Part shown: positions 23,433 through 35,215 of the stretch, one piece after another
Layout of the letters: each line of letters starts with the position of its first letter
How positions within the stretch are numbered: the stretch's first letter is position 1
NCBI RefSeq assembly: GCF_030445035.2
Contig: NC_080699.1
Span: 10,168,001 to 10,232,000 of the forward strand
Direction: 5' to 3'
DNA: 64,000 nt
DNA from: Dasypus novemcinctus
Taxonomy: Eukaryota; Chordata; Mammalia; Cingulata; Dasypodidae
Notes under the pieces: model-generated
What the model was told of the DNA's origin: nothing
What the model saw: only the letters and a program-made list of their open reading frames with translations
Databases searched by the model: none
Made by a program: the position numbers and the translations under genes

Positions 23433-24546
23433 ATCTTACATTACAATATATTCCAATACATGTTGAATAGAAGTGGGAATGCCTTTCCTTGTTACCAGTC
23501 TTAGGGAGAACACACTCATTTACCAATAAGCATAAGTTTAGCTCTAGGTTTTCCATAGATGACGTTTACAAGATTGTGGAAATTTCCATCTGTCCCTGGC
23601 TTCTGGGAGTTTTTTCATGAGTAAGTATTGAATTTGTCAAAGGCTCTTTCTGTTGCTGTTCAGATTATCATTTGGTTCTTACCCTTTTTTTTCCTGTTAA
23701 TCTGCTGTGTAACTTTTTCCCCATAAAATAATTTATAGAGAAGTTTTAGATTGCATAAAAGGTACATCAATAATATAGGAGATTCCCATATACCCCACTC
23801 TCTCCCCATCACAATTTCCCTATTAATAACATCTTACGTCATTGTGGTGCATTTGTTACACTTAATGAACAAATACTGAAGCATTGCTACTAACCAAGGT
23901 CTAAAATTTATATTATGGTTTACACTTTTGACTACTGTTTTATAAGATTTAGCAAAATGTATAATGACCTGGTTCCATCATTGCAATATTATGCAGAACA
24001 ATTTCAATGCCCTAAAAATGGCCCATGTTCCACTTATTCCCCCCTCCCCAAACCCCAAGTAACCATTCTCTATATCAATATTACAGGTTTTTCTATTAGA
24101 ACAATAATAATAAGCCTACATTGGTCCATGGTTGTATTCCCCCCTTATGTTTGCTTATTCCTCAATCTTGAGGATTTTGAGATGGTGATGCCTGCTCTGC
24201 TTTAGATGGAGAGTAGGATTAGATCTTATGGTGAAGATGGAAGGAAATGTTTTGCTTGCAGTTTTAGATACTCTCTGTTTTCTTGGATGGGGGTTGTCCA
24301 TCATATTGTTAGTTGTCATAGGCAAGCCCAATGAACTGGAAAGTAGGTGTTGGCTGCAACTCTGCTGGGTTTCAGGGCTCAACCAGCATATAAACAGATC
24401 GAAGATTTAAGTCTACGGGACATATATTTATTGTAGGTTGTAATTGTAACCTAGTTGTAGATTCAAATATAAGTGGTAGAAGAATCATGTATGGGGAAAT
24501 TATAAATGAGTCTAATTCTGTTACATTGGGGAAATAGATTACCATA

Positions 24547-24960
24547 TGTTTTAGTTTGCCAAAGGAGTGCTGATGTAAAATACCAGAAATCTATTGGCTT
24601 ATATAAAGGGTACTTATAAGGGGTGAAAGCTTATAATTATAAAGCCCTAAAGAGTCCAATTCATGTTGCTTTCTCAGTAAAGTCAGTTGCCACGTGTTGA
24701 AGCAAGATGGTTGCTGATTTCTGCCTGGTCTTTCCTTCCAGGTGAGACCTCTTAAGGCTCTGTGGGCCAAGCTTCTTCCCAATATCAGCTGTAGGCCGGC
24801 ATAGGGCTTGTCTCTTAAGGCTTCCTCTCTCTTAGCTGAGAACTATCAGACGAATGGATCATCTCTCTCTCTTCCTGCATGTCTTCTTGAGTGTGTGTCA
24901 GTTTGTGTTGGCTCATCAAGTAGGTGGGGTTTCAACCTGAGTCATACTTTACTTACATGG
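24547..24960 (-). repeat. 3' LTR of the MaLR-like provirus, partly deleted
   Basis: Shares TTTGCCAAAGG, AGAAATCTATTGGCTT and GTCAGTTGCCACGTGTTGAA with the LTR at 25608-26222. The homology stops at about 24960, so the U3 start of this LTR is missing. Confidence 0.72.
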
Positions 24961-25607
24961 TCAGTACAGATCTTGAAAAATTCTTGTTAGTTTAGCATGC
25001 AGGAAGCAGGGGTCCAAGCCATCAGATAGTCTTATCCATGAGTTTTTCCTAGACAACTGCATTCTCAATCCTGAATTACAAGTTCCAAGTTTAGTTAATT
25101 CCTTAAATGGGGCACTATTATCTGGGGGCTTGATTTCCAGAGGCTTGGAAATTCTGGAATCAGTCTCTGGTTCCTTTGTGCCCATCATTTCAGTTCTCAG
25201 CTTATCTCTTTCCTCTTGCATTTTGCTATACTCTACAAGGAGAAGCCAGGCCATATTCTCAAAGTTTACTTTGGAAAGCTCTTCAGCTAAATGTCCAGGT
25301 TTGCCATTTTCAAATTTTGTCTTGCATATATCATCTTGCTAAGTTCTCTGCAATCTTAAAACACAGATTACCTTTCTTTCAGTTTCCAATAATAGTTTCA
25401 TCATTTCCCTCTAAGGCCTATCAGAAATAACTTTAGGCTCCATATTCTTACCAACAGTCTCTTCAAAACAATTTAGACCTTTTCCATCAAGCATCTCACA
25501 ATTCCTCCCAAAATACCCCATACCCATTTATAAAACCATTCCAGCATTTTTGGTAATTGCAACAGACTGTACCACATGCTTGGTACTCCATTACTGGTAC
25601 CAAATTC

Positions 25608-26222
25608 TGTATCAGTCTGCCAAAGGGGTGCCAATGCAGAGTAACAGAAATCTGTTGGCTTTTATAAAAGTTATTTATTTGAGGGTAAATGCTTATAGTT
25701 ACATGGCCCTAAAAACTCCAACTCAAGGTTGCTTTCTCACCAAAGTCAGTTGCCACATGTTAAAGCAAGGTGACCACTGATCTCTGCCTGGTCTCTCCTT
25801 TCTGGGCGTCCTCTTCTTAAGCGTCCATGGGTTTAGCTTCTTCCTCATCTCAGTTGCAGGCTGGCATTGGGCTTTTCTCTCAGTGCTTCCTCTTTCTCAG
25901 CTGCAAAATATCAGGTGAATGACTCTTCTCTCACCTCATTCTAGGGTCTCAGGATAAAAAATGGCAGAGCTCTCTCTCTTCCCATGTGTCCTCTTGAGCG
26001 AGTGTCCATTTATGTTGGCTCACCAAGGGGGTGGGGCCACAATCAGAGTTATACCTTACTACTGTGGTCCAATCAAATTCCTAATCTTAATAGGCAATTT
26101 AGTCAAGGACCCCTCATCTGAATCCAGTATAATCAAAGGAGGGTCACACCCAAAAGAACAGATTAGTTTACAAACATAATCTTTCTCTTTCTGGGACTCA
26201 TTAAACAATTTCAAACTGCCAG
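25608..26222 (-). repeat. 5' LTR of the MaLR-like provirus
   Basis: A 615-bp complete LTR; in element orientation it starts TCTGGCAGTTTGAAATTG (26222 downward) and ends ACTGATACA at 25608. It is related to the solo LTRs at 1152-1816 and 9093-9562. Confidence 0.75.
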
Positions 26223-26771
26223 ACCATACATTCCAAGGTAAGGCACACCAACAGGGTGCGGATTTTATGGGGTTGTGTGCCTTGCCCATAGCATTTGAAT
26301 GTCTCTAGATCCCTCAGGAGCACCACTCTTTCCATTTTGTTTACTATGGTAGTTAGTGAGATCTGCCTGATATGTGCATAATCACAATTTCTGGAATGAA
26401 CTCCTGACTCACTTTGAAATCTCTTATTCATAGAAACATTTTTGTATTTAGAGATTTCCCCTTTTTGTCAAGGTCTTCATCCAAATGCATCATTGGTTGG
26501 TGTTCAGTATTAATCCCGCAGTGCCAGTGAGGTTCATCCCTGGAATTCATGTCCCAAGCTAAGGGGATGGGGAAGATATTGAGTTTGGCTTAGAGAGTGG
26601 CCACATTTGAGTAACAAGGAGGTTTTCAGGAAGAAACTCTTAGGCAATAGTTATTATTAAGCTAATTTTCAGTTTTACAAGAATAAGGGTCATAAATACA
26701 AGCATTAATATTGTAGGCTTGGTATATTGTTCTGTTTGCCTTTTATTAGGCCCTGCCTATATAAGCTAGAT

Positions 26772-26964
26772 CAGGAGTTCATAACCTTTTTTGTCACATG
26801 GACCTCTTTGCCAGTCTGGTGAAAACCAAGGACCCCTTACTAAGTCCACACTATACTGTGTTTTATTTAGTGAATATATCACACCCACACAACACATCCC
26901 TACAAGTATATTATTTATTTTTAATTTAAATTCAAGCTCATTGATCCCTTTTTAAGAAGCCCTG
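26772..26964. mobile_element. hAT-like non-autonomous DNA transposon
   Basis: A 193-bp element with imperfect terminal inverted repeats: CAGGAGTTCATAACC at the left, and the complement of TTAAGAAGCCCTG at the right, which fits the CAGGGGTTCTTAA-type ends of hAT-Charlie elements. The flanking octamers AGCTAGAT (26764-26771) and CTCTAGAT (26965-26972) match at 6 of 8 positions, as expected for an old 8-bp duplication. It has no coding capacity. Confidence 0.72.
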
Positions 26965-28086
26965 CTCTAGATATTCTTGCCACTCTATTTGAGAACCTAG
27001 TAGGACTCCTAGTATAGAGTTGCCATATGATCTGGCAACTTCATTACTAGAAATAAACTCAGAAATTTTGAAATGAACAGATAGATGCACACCAAACGTT
27101 CATTGCAGCATTATTCACCATTGTCAAAAGTTGGAGGCAACCCAAGTGTCCATCAGATGAATGGATAAACAAAATGTGGTATGTACATACAAATGGAATG
27201 TTACTCAGCTGTAAGAAGCAATGAGGTATTGACACATGTGACAACATGGATGAACCTCAGAGTCCTTATGTAGAGTGAAGTAAGTCAGTCACTAAAGGAC
27301 AAATACTGCATGATCTCTGCTGTGTAACTTTAATTCCTGTTTTAATGTCACATAAACCTGCTTTTCTGGGATAAACTAAGCTTGGTCATGGTATATATGA
27401 TTTTTTACTGTTGCTGAATTAATTACTGTTATGTCAAGAATTTTTGAGACTATATTAATGAGGCATATTGGTATACTATTCTGTAATATTTTTCCTTGTT
27501 TTGTCTTTGTCTAGCTACAGTATCAGTGTGGCCTCATAGCTCGACTTAGAAAGTGTTCCCTTCACCTCTATTTTCATAAAGAATTTATAAAGGACTTATA
27601 TTATTTCTTTTAAACATATTTGATAGTAATCACCAGTGTATCCATTTGGACTGGACTTCTGTTTATGGGAAGACTTTTACAAACTAATTAAATTTCTTGA
27701 CCTGTACATTTATTCATATTTTTTATTTTTATAGCCAGTTTTGGTCATTTGTGTTCTTTAAAGATTTTGTCTATTTAATTCAAATTTCCTAATTTTCTTG
27801 ACACGAATTTGTTCATACTTTACAAATCTTTTAATTTTAGTAGGTAATGATTTACCTTTTCCATTCCCAATTTTGATTTGATATTATGTATCCTTTCTCC
27901 TTTCCTTCTTTTTTTGGTCTGTCTAGTTAAATTTTGTCAAATGTGTTGACCTTCTTTTAGAACTATTTCTTAGTTTCATTATTTTTCTACACTGTTTTTC
28001 TCTTCTCTATTGTGTTGATTTAAACTCTGATTAAATAGATTTATTATTTCCTCCCTTCTATTTGTCTATCCTCATTTGGAAAACTT

Positions 28087-28375
28087 TTTTTTTTTAAAAG
28101 ATTTATTTATTTATTTAATTCGGCCCCCCCCCCCCCCCCCCCGTTGTCTGTTCTCTGTGTCTATTTCCTGCATCTTGTTTCTTTGTCTGCTTCTGTTGTT
28201 GTCAGCGGCACGGGAAGTGTGGGCGGCACCATTCCTGGGCAGGCTGCACTTTCTTTCGCGTTGGGCGGCTCTCCTTACAGGGTGCACTACTTGCGCGTGG
28301 GGCTTCCCTAAGCGGGGGACACCCCTGCATAGCAGGGCACTCCTTGCGTGCATCAGCACTGCACATGGGCCAGCT
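28087..28375 (-). mobile_element. DAS-type SINE, 5'-truncated, 13-bp target duplication
   Basis: Flanked by perfect copies of ATTTGGAAAACTT (28074-28086 and 28376-28388). On the minus strand it starts within the body at AGCTGGCCCATGTGCAGTGC, so the tRNA-like head with the polymerase III boxes is missing. The tail contains a run of 19 Cs on the plus strand (28124-28142), followed by the A-rich end, seen here as T-rich sequence. Inserted in the ancient antisense LINE-1. Confidence 0.93.
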
Positions 28376-29600
28376 ATTTGGAAAACTTCGTTCTTATTTT
28401 CCAAGCTTCTTAAGGTGGAAGAATAGATTATTGATATGAGTTATTTTAAATGTTCTAATCTGGGCATTTATAACTTGAACTTTCTCTCTTACCATGTTAT
28501 TAGCTATGACATAAACAATTATGATATGCTTCTTTTTGTTTCATTTAGCTCAAAATATTCTCTAATTTTCCTTTGATTTCTTTGACACACAGAAATGTGT
28601 TTTGATTTTTAAACTGTAAGGGATTTTTCAAATTTTTTTCTGTTGTTAGTTTCTAATTTAATTCTACTGTGGTCAGAAAAGATTTTTGCATTCTTTTAAT
28701 CTTTTGCATTTATTGAAACTTGTTTTATGGCCCAGAATGTGCCCTATTATATGAAATGTTTTACATGGCCTCATAAAGAATGTGTGGATGAAGTGCCCTA
28801 TAAATGTAAGCTCAAGATAGTTAATAATGTTCAAGTCTTCTAAACACTTGATGATTATCTGTCTGGGTTTTCTATCAGCTAATGAGAGTAAGAAATTGAA
28901 GTCTTCAACTATTAATGTGGAATTCTGTATTTCTCCTTTCAATTCTGTCAATTTTTATTTCATGTATTTTTGGGTTTTGTTGTTAGGTGCATATAGGTTT
29001 ATGATCATAATATCTTACTGAGGAATTGACATTTTAATCATTATGAATCATTGTTCTTTGACTCTAATAATATTTCTTGTCTGAAATTTAAAAAAATCTT
29101 ATTATTTGTGTTAAAAATTACGGCCATTTCAGCTTCTTTCAGCATGTTATATAATTTATGCCATTTTACTTTCAACCTATTGCTGTCATTGAGTTTAAAT
29201 TTTTCCAACATATAGTTGGAATTTTAAATCTAATCTGATCATCTTGTTGATTGGATTGTTTATTCCCATGTATCTTTTGTAATTTTGTAATTATTCTATG
29301 GTTGGATTTACAGCTATCATTTTGTTTTCCTCTGTGTTTTCTGTATGTGTCATCTATATTTTTGTTTCTCCTTCTTCAGTTCCTCAATTGTATTATATAT
29401 AATATATAATTTAATTTACAATAATTATTGTATATTTTGAGTTATATTCTTAATGTTCATTTTAGGAAATTCAATATGTATTTTAATTTAGCACAGTATG
29501 TTAATACCTCAAGTTAATATTAACTAAATTTTGTTAAAATATAGAAACTTTGTTCCAAAATAGTTCCTTCCTCCCTCCTTAGTTGTCATGTGTATAATAT

Positions 29601-30069
29601 CTATTAATGTTTTTTTCCAGCTTAATGTTTTAATTTCAGCATTCATTGTTGTTTTAAGCATTAAATCACTTTATATCAGTACCTGTTCTTTTTGTTGTAT
29701 AGTCTCTGTAGTATAGCAATTATATTTTTATCAAATCAAATTTTAATTTTGATTAGTTAAAGCAATTTCTGGTAAGAACTCAATTTATTTATATTTGCTA
29801 AATATATAGGAATAAATGATGGCAATCTTTAATCCATGCTAATCTTTAGTTTATTTTTCTGTTCTCCATAGGATTTCCATATATCCAAAAATACAGAGTC
29901 CTTTAGGATAGAATACACTAATAAAGACATAGAGGTTTTTTAACTTTGAAAAAAATTATGTTATTGTATTTCTGAAAACGTCCTATCTGTATTTTCTTTC
30001 TGAAAGTTAAAATATTTTACTTGAGTGCCCCATCTTTACTATACAAATTAAATGGCTCTGTAAATGAAC
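29601..30069. other. No feature recognised; AT-rich
   Basis: Probably the decayed upstream part of the ancient antisense LINE-1, but no segment is clear enough to assign. Confidence 0.3.
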
Positions 30070-30285
30070 CTGCAAAAATCTGTTTTCTCCCTCTCCATTT
30101 GGCCATATCCCACCAATCCCTCAAAGCCCTCCTCAAATCCCATATATTCTATAAATATTAGTTCAGACAATGCCACATCACTTTTCCTCCTTTCTGAAAT
30201 TCTGGGAACTTACTGTTTTATTCACCTGGTTATTGGAAAGCTACTTGATTTGAAATTTTTCCTTTTATGTTCATTTTTGTGAACT
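30070..30285 (+). repeat. Possible L2 LINE 3' fragment
   Basis: Segments such as CCATTTGGCCATATCCCACC and CAAAGCCCTCCTCAAATCCC follow the pyrimidine-rich protein-end style of mammalian L2. Weak similarity. Confidence 0.4.
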
Positions 30286-31334
30286 TAATCATTATTATTA
30301 ACTTTAATTTTAAGTATTTATATGCATTACTATCACTGATTCTTTACAACACACTTTTAGGGGTGGTGGTAAAAGTGATACTAAAAATATTTAACAATGT
30401 ATGCATCATGGACACTGGCCAAGCAGAAGAGATGCTGAACAGATAACTGTTAAAACCATACTGATATTCATGTGTAGAATATCAGCCAGGGGTCATTGTG
30501 ATTACCATTTTCATTTTATAGATCTGATCTTCATTCTCACAATGTCTATATGCTATTTGGGAGGACACAAGTAATAGCTAGTATCCTGATTTTTATCTTA
30601 CTTATTTCTGGAACTAATCATAATATCTTCTGAATAATAGAAATCAAAGTATTTGTGATCATTGCTAATAATGATACTAATGACATTGTTTGGAATAAGG
30701 AAGATTCTGAAGTAGCCAATTTCTACCTCATTAAGTGTTTTGAAAATGCACATCTGTACCTGGTAACTTCTGTATATCTATAAATAAACACATAGAAAAG
30801 AACAGTAAAGAGAAGGACCCAATGGTTGACTTGTCTAAGTGGTTAACACCGATGAATTAGCCAAACATGGAAAATGATTAGAAAGAACACGAGATCCTGT
30901 TTTTCCAAATGGGTTCTACTTACCACTCACATTACTTGATAGGAATGCCTGCTACATTTACACTTGTAAGGATAAAGTTGTGGCAAATATTTATGTAAAC
31001 TCATTAAAAAGCTTGTTTTTAAAATATTGCCATAGGTATTAAATATTTTTAGTAGACATCTTTATTCTGATCCTAATAGAGGTGTTTTAAGTATAAATAG
31101 TTGAAAGTACCGAAGTTAAACTTAATTAAAAACACATTTCCAATTTAAAGCGAAAGGTACCAATGTGGCAAAAGCAACATTTTGGGGTTGTGGAAATAGG
31201 AGGGTGAACTGCTTTCAACATCAAAGACTTCAGGGTGTCAGATACAGTTCCTGGCACTTCGTTTTTGTTTTTTGTTTTTTTTTCATTCAACAAACTTCAT
31301 CCTGTTCCTAAGGGGAGAATTCATGGGTTTGGAG
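30286..31334. other. No gene seen
   Basis: AT-rich, no open frame or named repeat. Confidence 0.4.
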
Positions 31335-31490
31335 CCAGAGGGTCATGATTAAAGTCCCTGCTTTGACATGTGTTAGCTCTTCTATAAGTCATCCACTTGT
31401 CCTTTAGTTTCTTCATCTTCAAAGTGGGGAAAGCCATCAAAACTGACAGCTCAGAGATATTATGATAGAATGAAAATTTAATGTAATTAT
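31335..31490 (+). repeat. MIR SINE fragment
   Basis: GGAGCCAGAGGGTCATGATT near the tRNA-derived region, followed by TTTCTTCATCTTCAAAGTGG in the core order of MIR. Confidence 0.6.
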
Positions 31491-31609
31491 GTGAAATGCA
31501 AAGCTAAGTAAGTATATAGCTTTATTTAAATAGCATTGTGTATTATGTTATCAATTACAATGATTATATGTTAGTCAATCTATTATCATTTCATTTACTT
31601 TTCATATCT

Positions 31610-31770
31610 CCTTGACATTTAGGCATTATGAATCTTGGTCTACAAATCACCAACACTGAAACTCAGAGAGATTAATAAACTTGCCCAAGTGCAGCAGCAG
31701 AACCAAAGACTTGCCACCAGATTTTTAAATCCCCAGCTCAGTTCCACTGCAGTATAGCAGTATGCTCATT
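31610..31770 (-). repeat. MIR SINE fragment
   Basis: AACTCAGAGAGATTAATAAA then CTTGCCCAAG and, at the far end, CACTGCAGTATAGCAG; this is the complement of a MIR from core to 5' end. Confidence 0.7.
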
Positions 31771-32228
31771 GAGGCATTATGGCCAAGTTCAGGGGCAGGA
31801 TGCCCAGCACTGGGCAAGCAACAGACTGTGACAGTGATATTTATCAAAGCCAAGGGTATGCTTTGCTAAGGAAACTTAAAATATGAAAATTATAAGGTAG
31901 GGGAAAATATCAATTAGAGGTTGATTATATGTTTGTACAGACATGTTCACAATAGAAAATATGTGCTCAGATGACTGGATTAACATGGAAAGGGGCATTT
32001 AAGAGGCGACTTTCTCATATGAAATTATACGCATCTGTAAATGCAGCTGCCATATTATATGTCTTTGTACACATCACGCTGCTATGAACCTGTGGCAGGT
32101 GAACTGATTTCAGTGTCGTGTGCTAGTTCATCCACACCCCTGCTGAGTGGGAGAAGATATTTTCTCTCCAAGTGTATCATAGGTTACTTTGTTCTGGGTA
32201 TGGATTCATGAAGACAGTAGGAAAGTGT
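31771..32228. other. No feature recognised
   Basis: Between a MIR and an MLT1 LTR; nothing identifiable. Confidence 0.4.
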
Positions 32229-32722
32229 CTTTGTTTCCTGTGGGTGATATAAAAAAATTACCACAATCTTAGCAGAGTGGCTTAAAACAACACAAACAGT
32301 TCTAGAAGTCAGAATTCAAAATCAGGCTCCCTGGTCTAAAAACAAGCCGTCATCTGGCTAGTTCCTCTTGGAGGCTTGCCTTTGCCTGCTCTTAGAGACC
32401 TCCTGCATTCCTTGGTTCACACCCTTTCTTCCATCTTCACAGCCAGCAGCGTAGCATAGTCACATCTCCCTCCTTCTCTCCTACTGCTGCCATTGTCATG
32501 GCACCTCTGCCCTGCACCTTCTCTCTGCCATCTTATAAGGACCCTTGTGGTTGCATCATTGGGCCCACCTGGATAATCCAGGATATTCTTCACATCTCAA
32601 GATTCTCAACTTAATTACATCTTCAAAGACCCTTTCTTTTGCCATATAAGGTAATATATTCGCTGGTTCTGATGATTAGGATGTGGTAATCTTTGGCGAG
32701 GGTCATTACTCAGCCTACCATA
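32229..32722 (-). mobile_element. MLT1-type solo LTR
   Basis: In antisense the full course of an MLT1 LTR is seen: GTGGCTTAAAACAACACAAA, CTTGGTTCACACCC, TATAAGGACCCTTGTGGTTG, CACCTGGATAATCCAGGATA and an end at ACTCAGCCTACCATA. Confidence 0.85.
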
Positions 32723-34150
32723 GAAGTTGATGTTGTTATTTTGAAATTGCTTCTCCAAGTCTTTTGATTCATTTACAGAATTTGCATTTTTCCACTAGAT
32801 AACTATGTGAAGCACCATAATGGTGGGTTTTATTCTTTTTTTCTGCTAGTAGAAAGAAGATTCAAGATTAGGCCTCCATAAGGGCAAAAAGCAAACTTCT
32901 GTCTTACTTGATCACAGTTTTTTATAAAACCTATTCTTGCTATTTTAACAAGATACAATATAGACATTTGAGGGTTTGGTATAGTCATATAGACGTGATG
33001 AGCTGTGTTTTATCAATGAGTTTGGGTTCATTAAATTTATCATTTCTAAATACATTATTAAAAGAGTTTCCATTCTTTATCAATACTCCCATAAATTCAA
33101 ATGATACATCATTTTTAAAAGTCATGAGCAAAGTACACTGTAATTTCCAAGTCTCCCTCATCATTGTCAAAGAGGAAAGACAGATTCAGAAATTTTAATC
33201 TCTTGTATTTTCATAAAAATCAAAAACTGAATTTAAAGAAAATCATGATAGAACTTCAAAGATGCACTACTTTGCATTTTTGAATATTTCCTTGTCAACT
33301 CATCTTTTCAATTCTGAGTAAGATTGTTTAAAGAAGAAGAAGACAAAGACATAAGCATAATCTAATTTTCAAGGTGCTTTGGGACTACCCTCACATTTTC
33401 ACAGGATATTCATTTTTTAAACCTCAACTTACAGAACACAGTTTTCCATTTGCCTCTTCATTTCCAGCATTAGCAAAGTCAACCTGTTTTCTGACTGTAG
33501 AGATGGATGCTAAGCCTCTTCTTGTTCTCCCTTGCCTCTGCCCTTCCGCTGAAGAAAATATCTGGGGCAGGCTCTCCATATGGAATCCTGCTGACTTAGA
33601 AGATGCCCCTAATTCAAGGAAGGACAATTCACTTTCTTGGAATTCTTTTTACCTTGCTATCTGCAATACATGACTTTCTATGTGTTCAACCACTATCTAA
33701 ATGTGCAGTTTTCTCTGACATTTATCTCACAGTTATCTCTCTGTATTACAACTATTTTAAATTCAATATCACCATCCTCAATCAGCCTCATAATACTGGG
33801 AAACTATTTGCTTTTGTTGCTCTAAGCAGCACCCTTCCCATTTTACAACAAAAGTCTTTACCACTTTCTTTGAAACTATGACCTTTTGTAAGCAGATATC
33901 TTGCCTCGAAAATGAGAGCAAGCAGATGTCTCACACTGAACTCAGACTCACCAGTTTCTTGTCATCCATTTTTGTCACTCCACCTGTAAATGATGTCTCT
34001 TTATTTCAAAGCAACATTGTGCCATTCATTATCTGGTCTGTCTCCTGCATAGTCATCATAGTCCCACAATTTCCTGTCATTTCGCACTGAGACAATTTCA
34101 AGTCTCAACCATCTTTAAAAAACAAGGAGAAGATAACCAAAATAGAGATG
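32723..34150. other. No gene seen in about 1.4 kb
   Basis: Overlapping open frames at 33374-33673 and 33603-33881 lack any recognisable domain and overlap one another in different frames. Part of 33600-34090 has the loose character of a decayed LINE-2 but cannot be assigned. Confidence 0.4.
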
Positions 34151-34154
34151 AAGT

Positions 34155-34385
34155 ACATGTGCTCAGAAGTCAGAAAAGCTGGGTCTGAATCCAGGCTGCA
34201 TAATTTACTAACTTTGAGGATTTGACCCGACCTAGGTTATTTTCTGAGACTGAGTCTGTTTTCTCATCTATAAAAATGGTTTAATAATAGTATGTAATTC
34301 ATGAGGCTGTTGTAGGGTAAGTGAAATAATGTATGTAAAGGACTTAGAATACTGCTTGACACATAGCAAACAATAAGTTATTTCC
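34155..34385 (+). repeat. MIR SINE, near full length
   Basis: GCTGGGTCTGAATCCAGGCT (tRNA-like), ACTGAGTCTGTTTTCTCATC (core), TAGAATACTGCTTGACACAT (3' end) occur in the right order. Confidence 0.8.
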
Positions 34386-34799
34386 CTAGCACATAGGAAA
34401 CATCAGCAAATGTTACTTGTGTTGCTGTCATCATTTTCCAGTGCAAATGCTCTAACAGAGTAATTTAGAAATTATTAAATTATCAAATTGTTTCTCTTCA
34501 GTAGCTTCTTACTGTCCTTGGGCTACCTCTCGGTATGAGCTGACCCTTCACTATCTCTTCGTGTCACTCCATGCACTTGTGTTCTATGCTCCAGCAGTAC
34601 TGGAATTTTTTTCTGCTTTTAACATTCATAAAATATTTGATTAGTGAAATGAGGGCTTGTTTGCTGCATGCTAGCTATAAATTGCATCTTTGTTATTGGC
34701 ATCACACAAGTCACTCACCCTTATGAGAATGTTCATCTTAAACTCCATTGCTTTTAACTCTGGAAGGCTACCCCACTGGGGTATTATTAGTATCTTAAT

Positions 34800-34860
34800 A
34801 AAGGAAGGAAAGAAAGAGGAAAAAAGAAAGAGAGATAAATAGAGATAGAGAAATGGAAAA
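34800..34860 (+). repeat. Purine-rich simple repeat
   Basis: GGAAGGAAAGAAAGAGG and following GA/AT-rich units. Confidence 0.75.
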
Positions 34861-34984
34861 ATGGTGATCCCTTAAGGAAATAACTTTTCCCTGCAGATTT
34901 CTGCCTGTTCTTATTGCCTCTGCCTGGTACACCCCTTTCTACTTTGTTTCACTGATTTCTGGAAATGTTGACTCCACCTGGAAA

Positions 34985-35215
34985 GCTTTCATCTCTCTCT
35001 TGCAATGGCTGTGAGATAACCCTCTAATCCCTCTAAACCCTATGTTTAAGTCTATCCAAGCATGTATCATATGATATTGCGATTTGAATGTTTTCTCCAT
35101 TAGGCTGTAAGCAAATTGAAGAAACCCATTTTCTCTCTTCCTTGCATCACCTGCATCTGTAACAGTGTCTGGAAGTAAGGTTTATAGAATGAATATATTA
35201 GTAATTCAGAATTAT
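34985..35215 (+). repeat. L2 LINE 3' end
   Basis: TTAGGCTGTAAGCAAATTGA followed by TCACCTGCATCTGTAACAGT and GAATGAATATATTAG follow the order of the L2 3' UTR (interval to be read as approximate). Confidence 0.6.

Larger units (their letters stand above)
24547..26222 (-). mobile_element. MaLR-like provirus remnant (LTR-internal-LTR)
   Basis: A 1,676-bp element flanked by exact 5-bp duplications CCATA (24542-24546 and 26223-26227). In its own (minus) orientation it runs LTR (26222-25608), internal region (25607 to about 24961), LTR (about 24960-24547). The internal region starts GGTACCAGTAATGGAGTACC, close to the start of MaLR/ERVL internal sequences, and carries only a degenerate, coding-poor remnant, open for 97 codons at 25254-24961 with a charged segment (EERDKLRTEMMGTKEPE). 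No polymerase or envelope domain is present. The downstream LTR lacks about 0.2 kb at its 5' side. Length and coding poverty fit the non-autonomous MaLR group. Confidence 0.82.
23717..27315 (-). mobile_element. 5'-inverted (twin-primed) LINE-1 insertion with 16-bp target duplication
   Basis: The 16-mer TCTGCTGTGTAACTTT occurs at 23701-23716 and again, identically, at 27316-27331, where the host LINE-1 resumes. Everything between is therefore one insertion plus what later landed in it. The left and larger part (23717-24541 and 26228 to about 26760) is an old copy of LINE-1 modules C and B1 in antisense. The right end (about 27009-27315) is the end of LINE-1 ORF2 in the opposite orientation (GGATAAACAAAATGTGGTAT, TACTCAGCTGTAAGAAGC). 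A 5' segment inverted relative to the 3' segment is the signature of twin priming. Nested inside are a MaLR-like provirus and a hAT-like element. Confidence 0.88.
21205..29600 (-). mobile_element. Ancient LINE-1 (3' UTR and ORF2), heavily interrupted
   Basis: In antisense orientation, 21205-21700 matches an old LINE-1 3' UTR (AGTTATAATTTATATATCAT, GTTGTGCAACTATTCC). From 21720 to 23716 it follows ORF2 backwards (TTGATTTATGTTGTAGCATG, GATGGCTAATG-like strings, TAGTATATAGAAACG). The same ORF2 order resumes at 27332 (TAAACTAAGCTTGGTCATGG, GTGTGGCCTCATAGCTC) and reaches the amino-terminal part near 29300-29600. A 3.6-kb younger insertion (23717-27315) and a DAS-SINE (28087-28375) account for the gaps. 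There are many stops and indels, consistent with a mammal-wide LINE-1 of considerable age. Confidence 0.85.
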
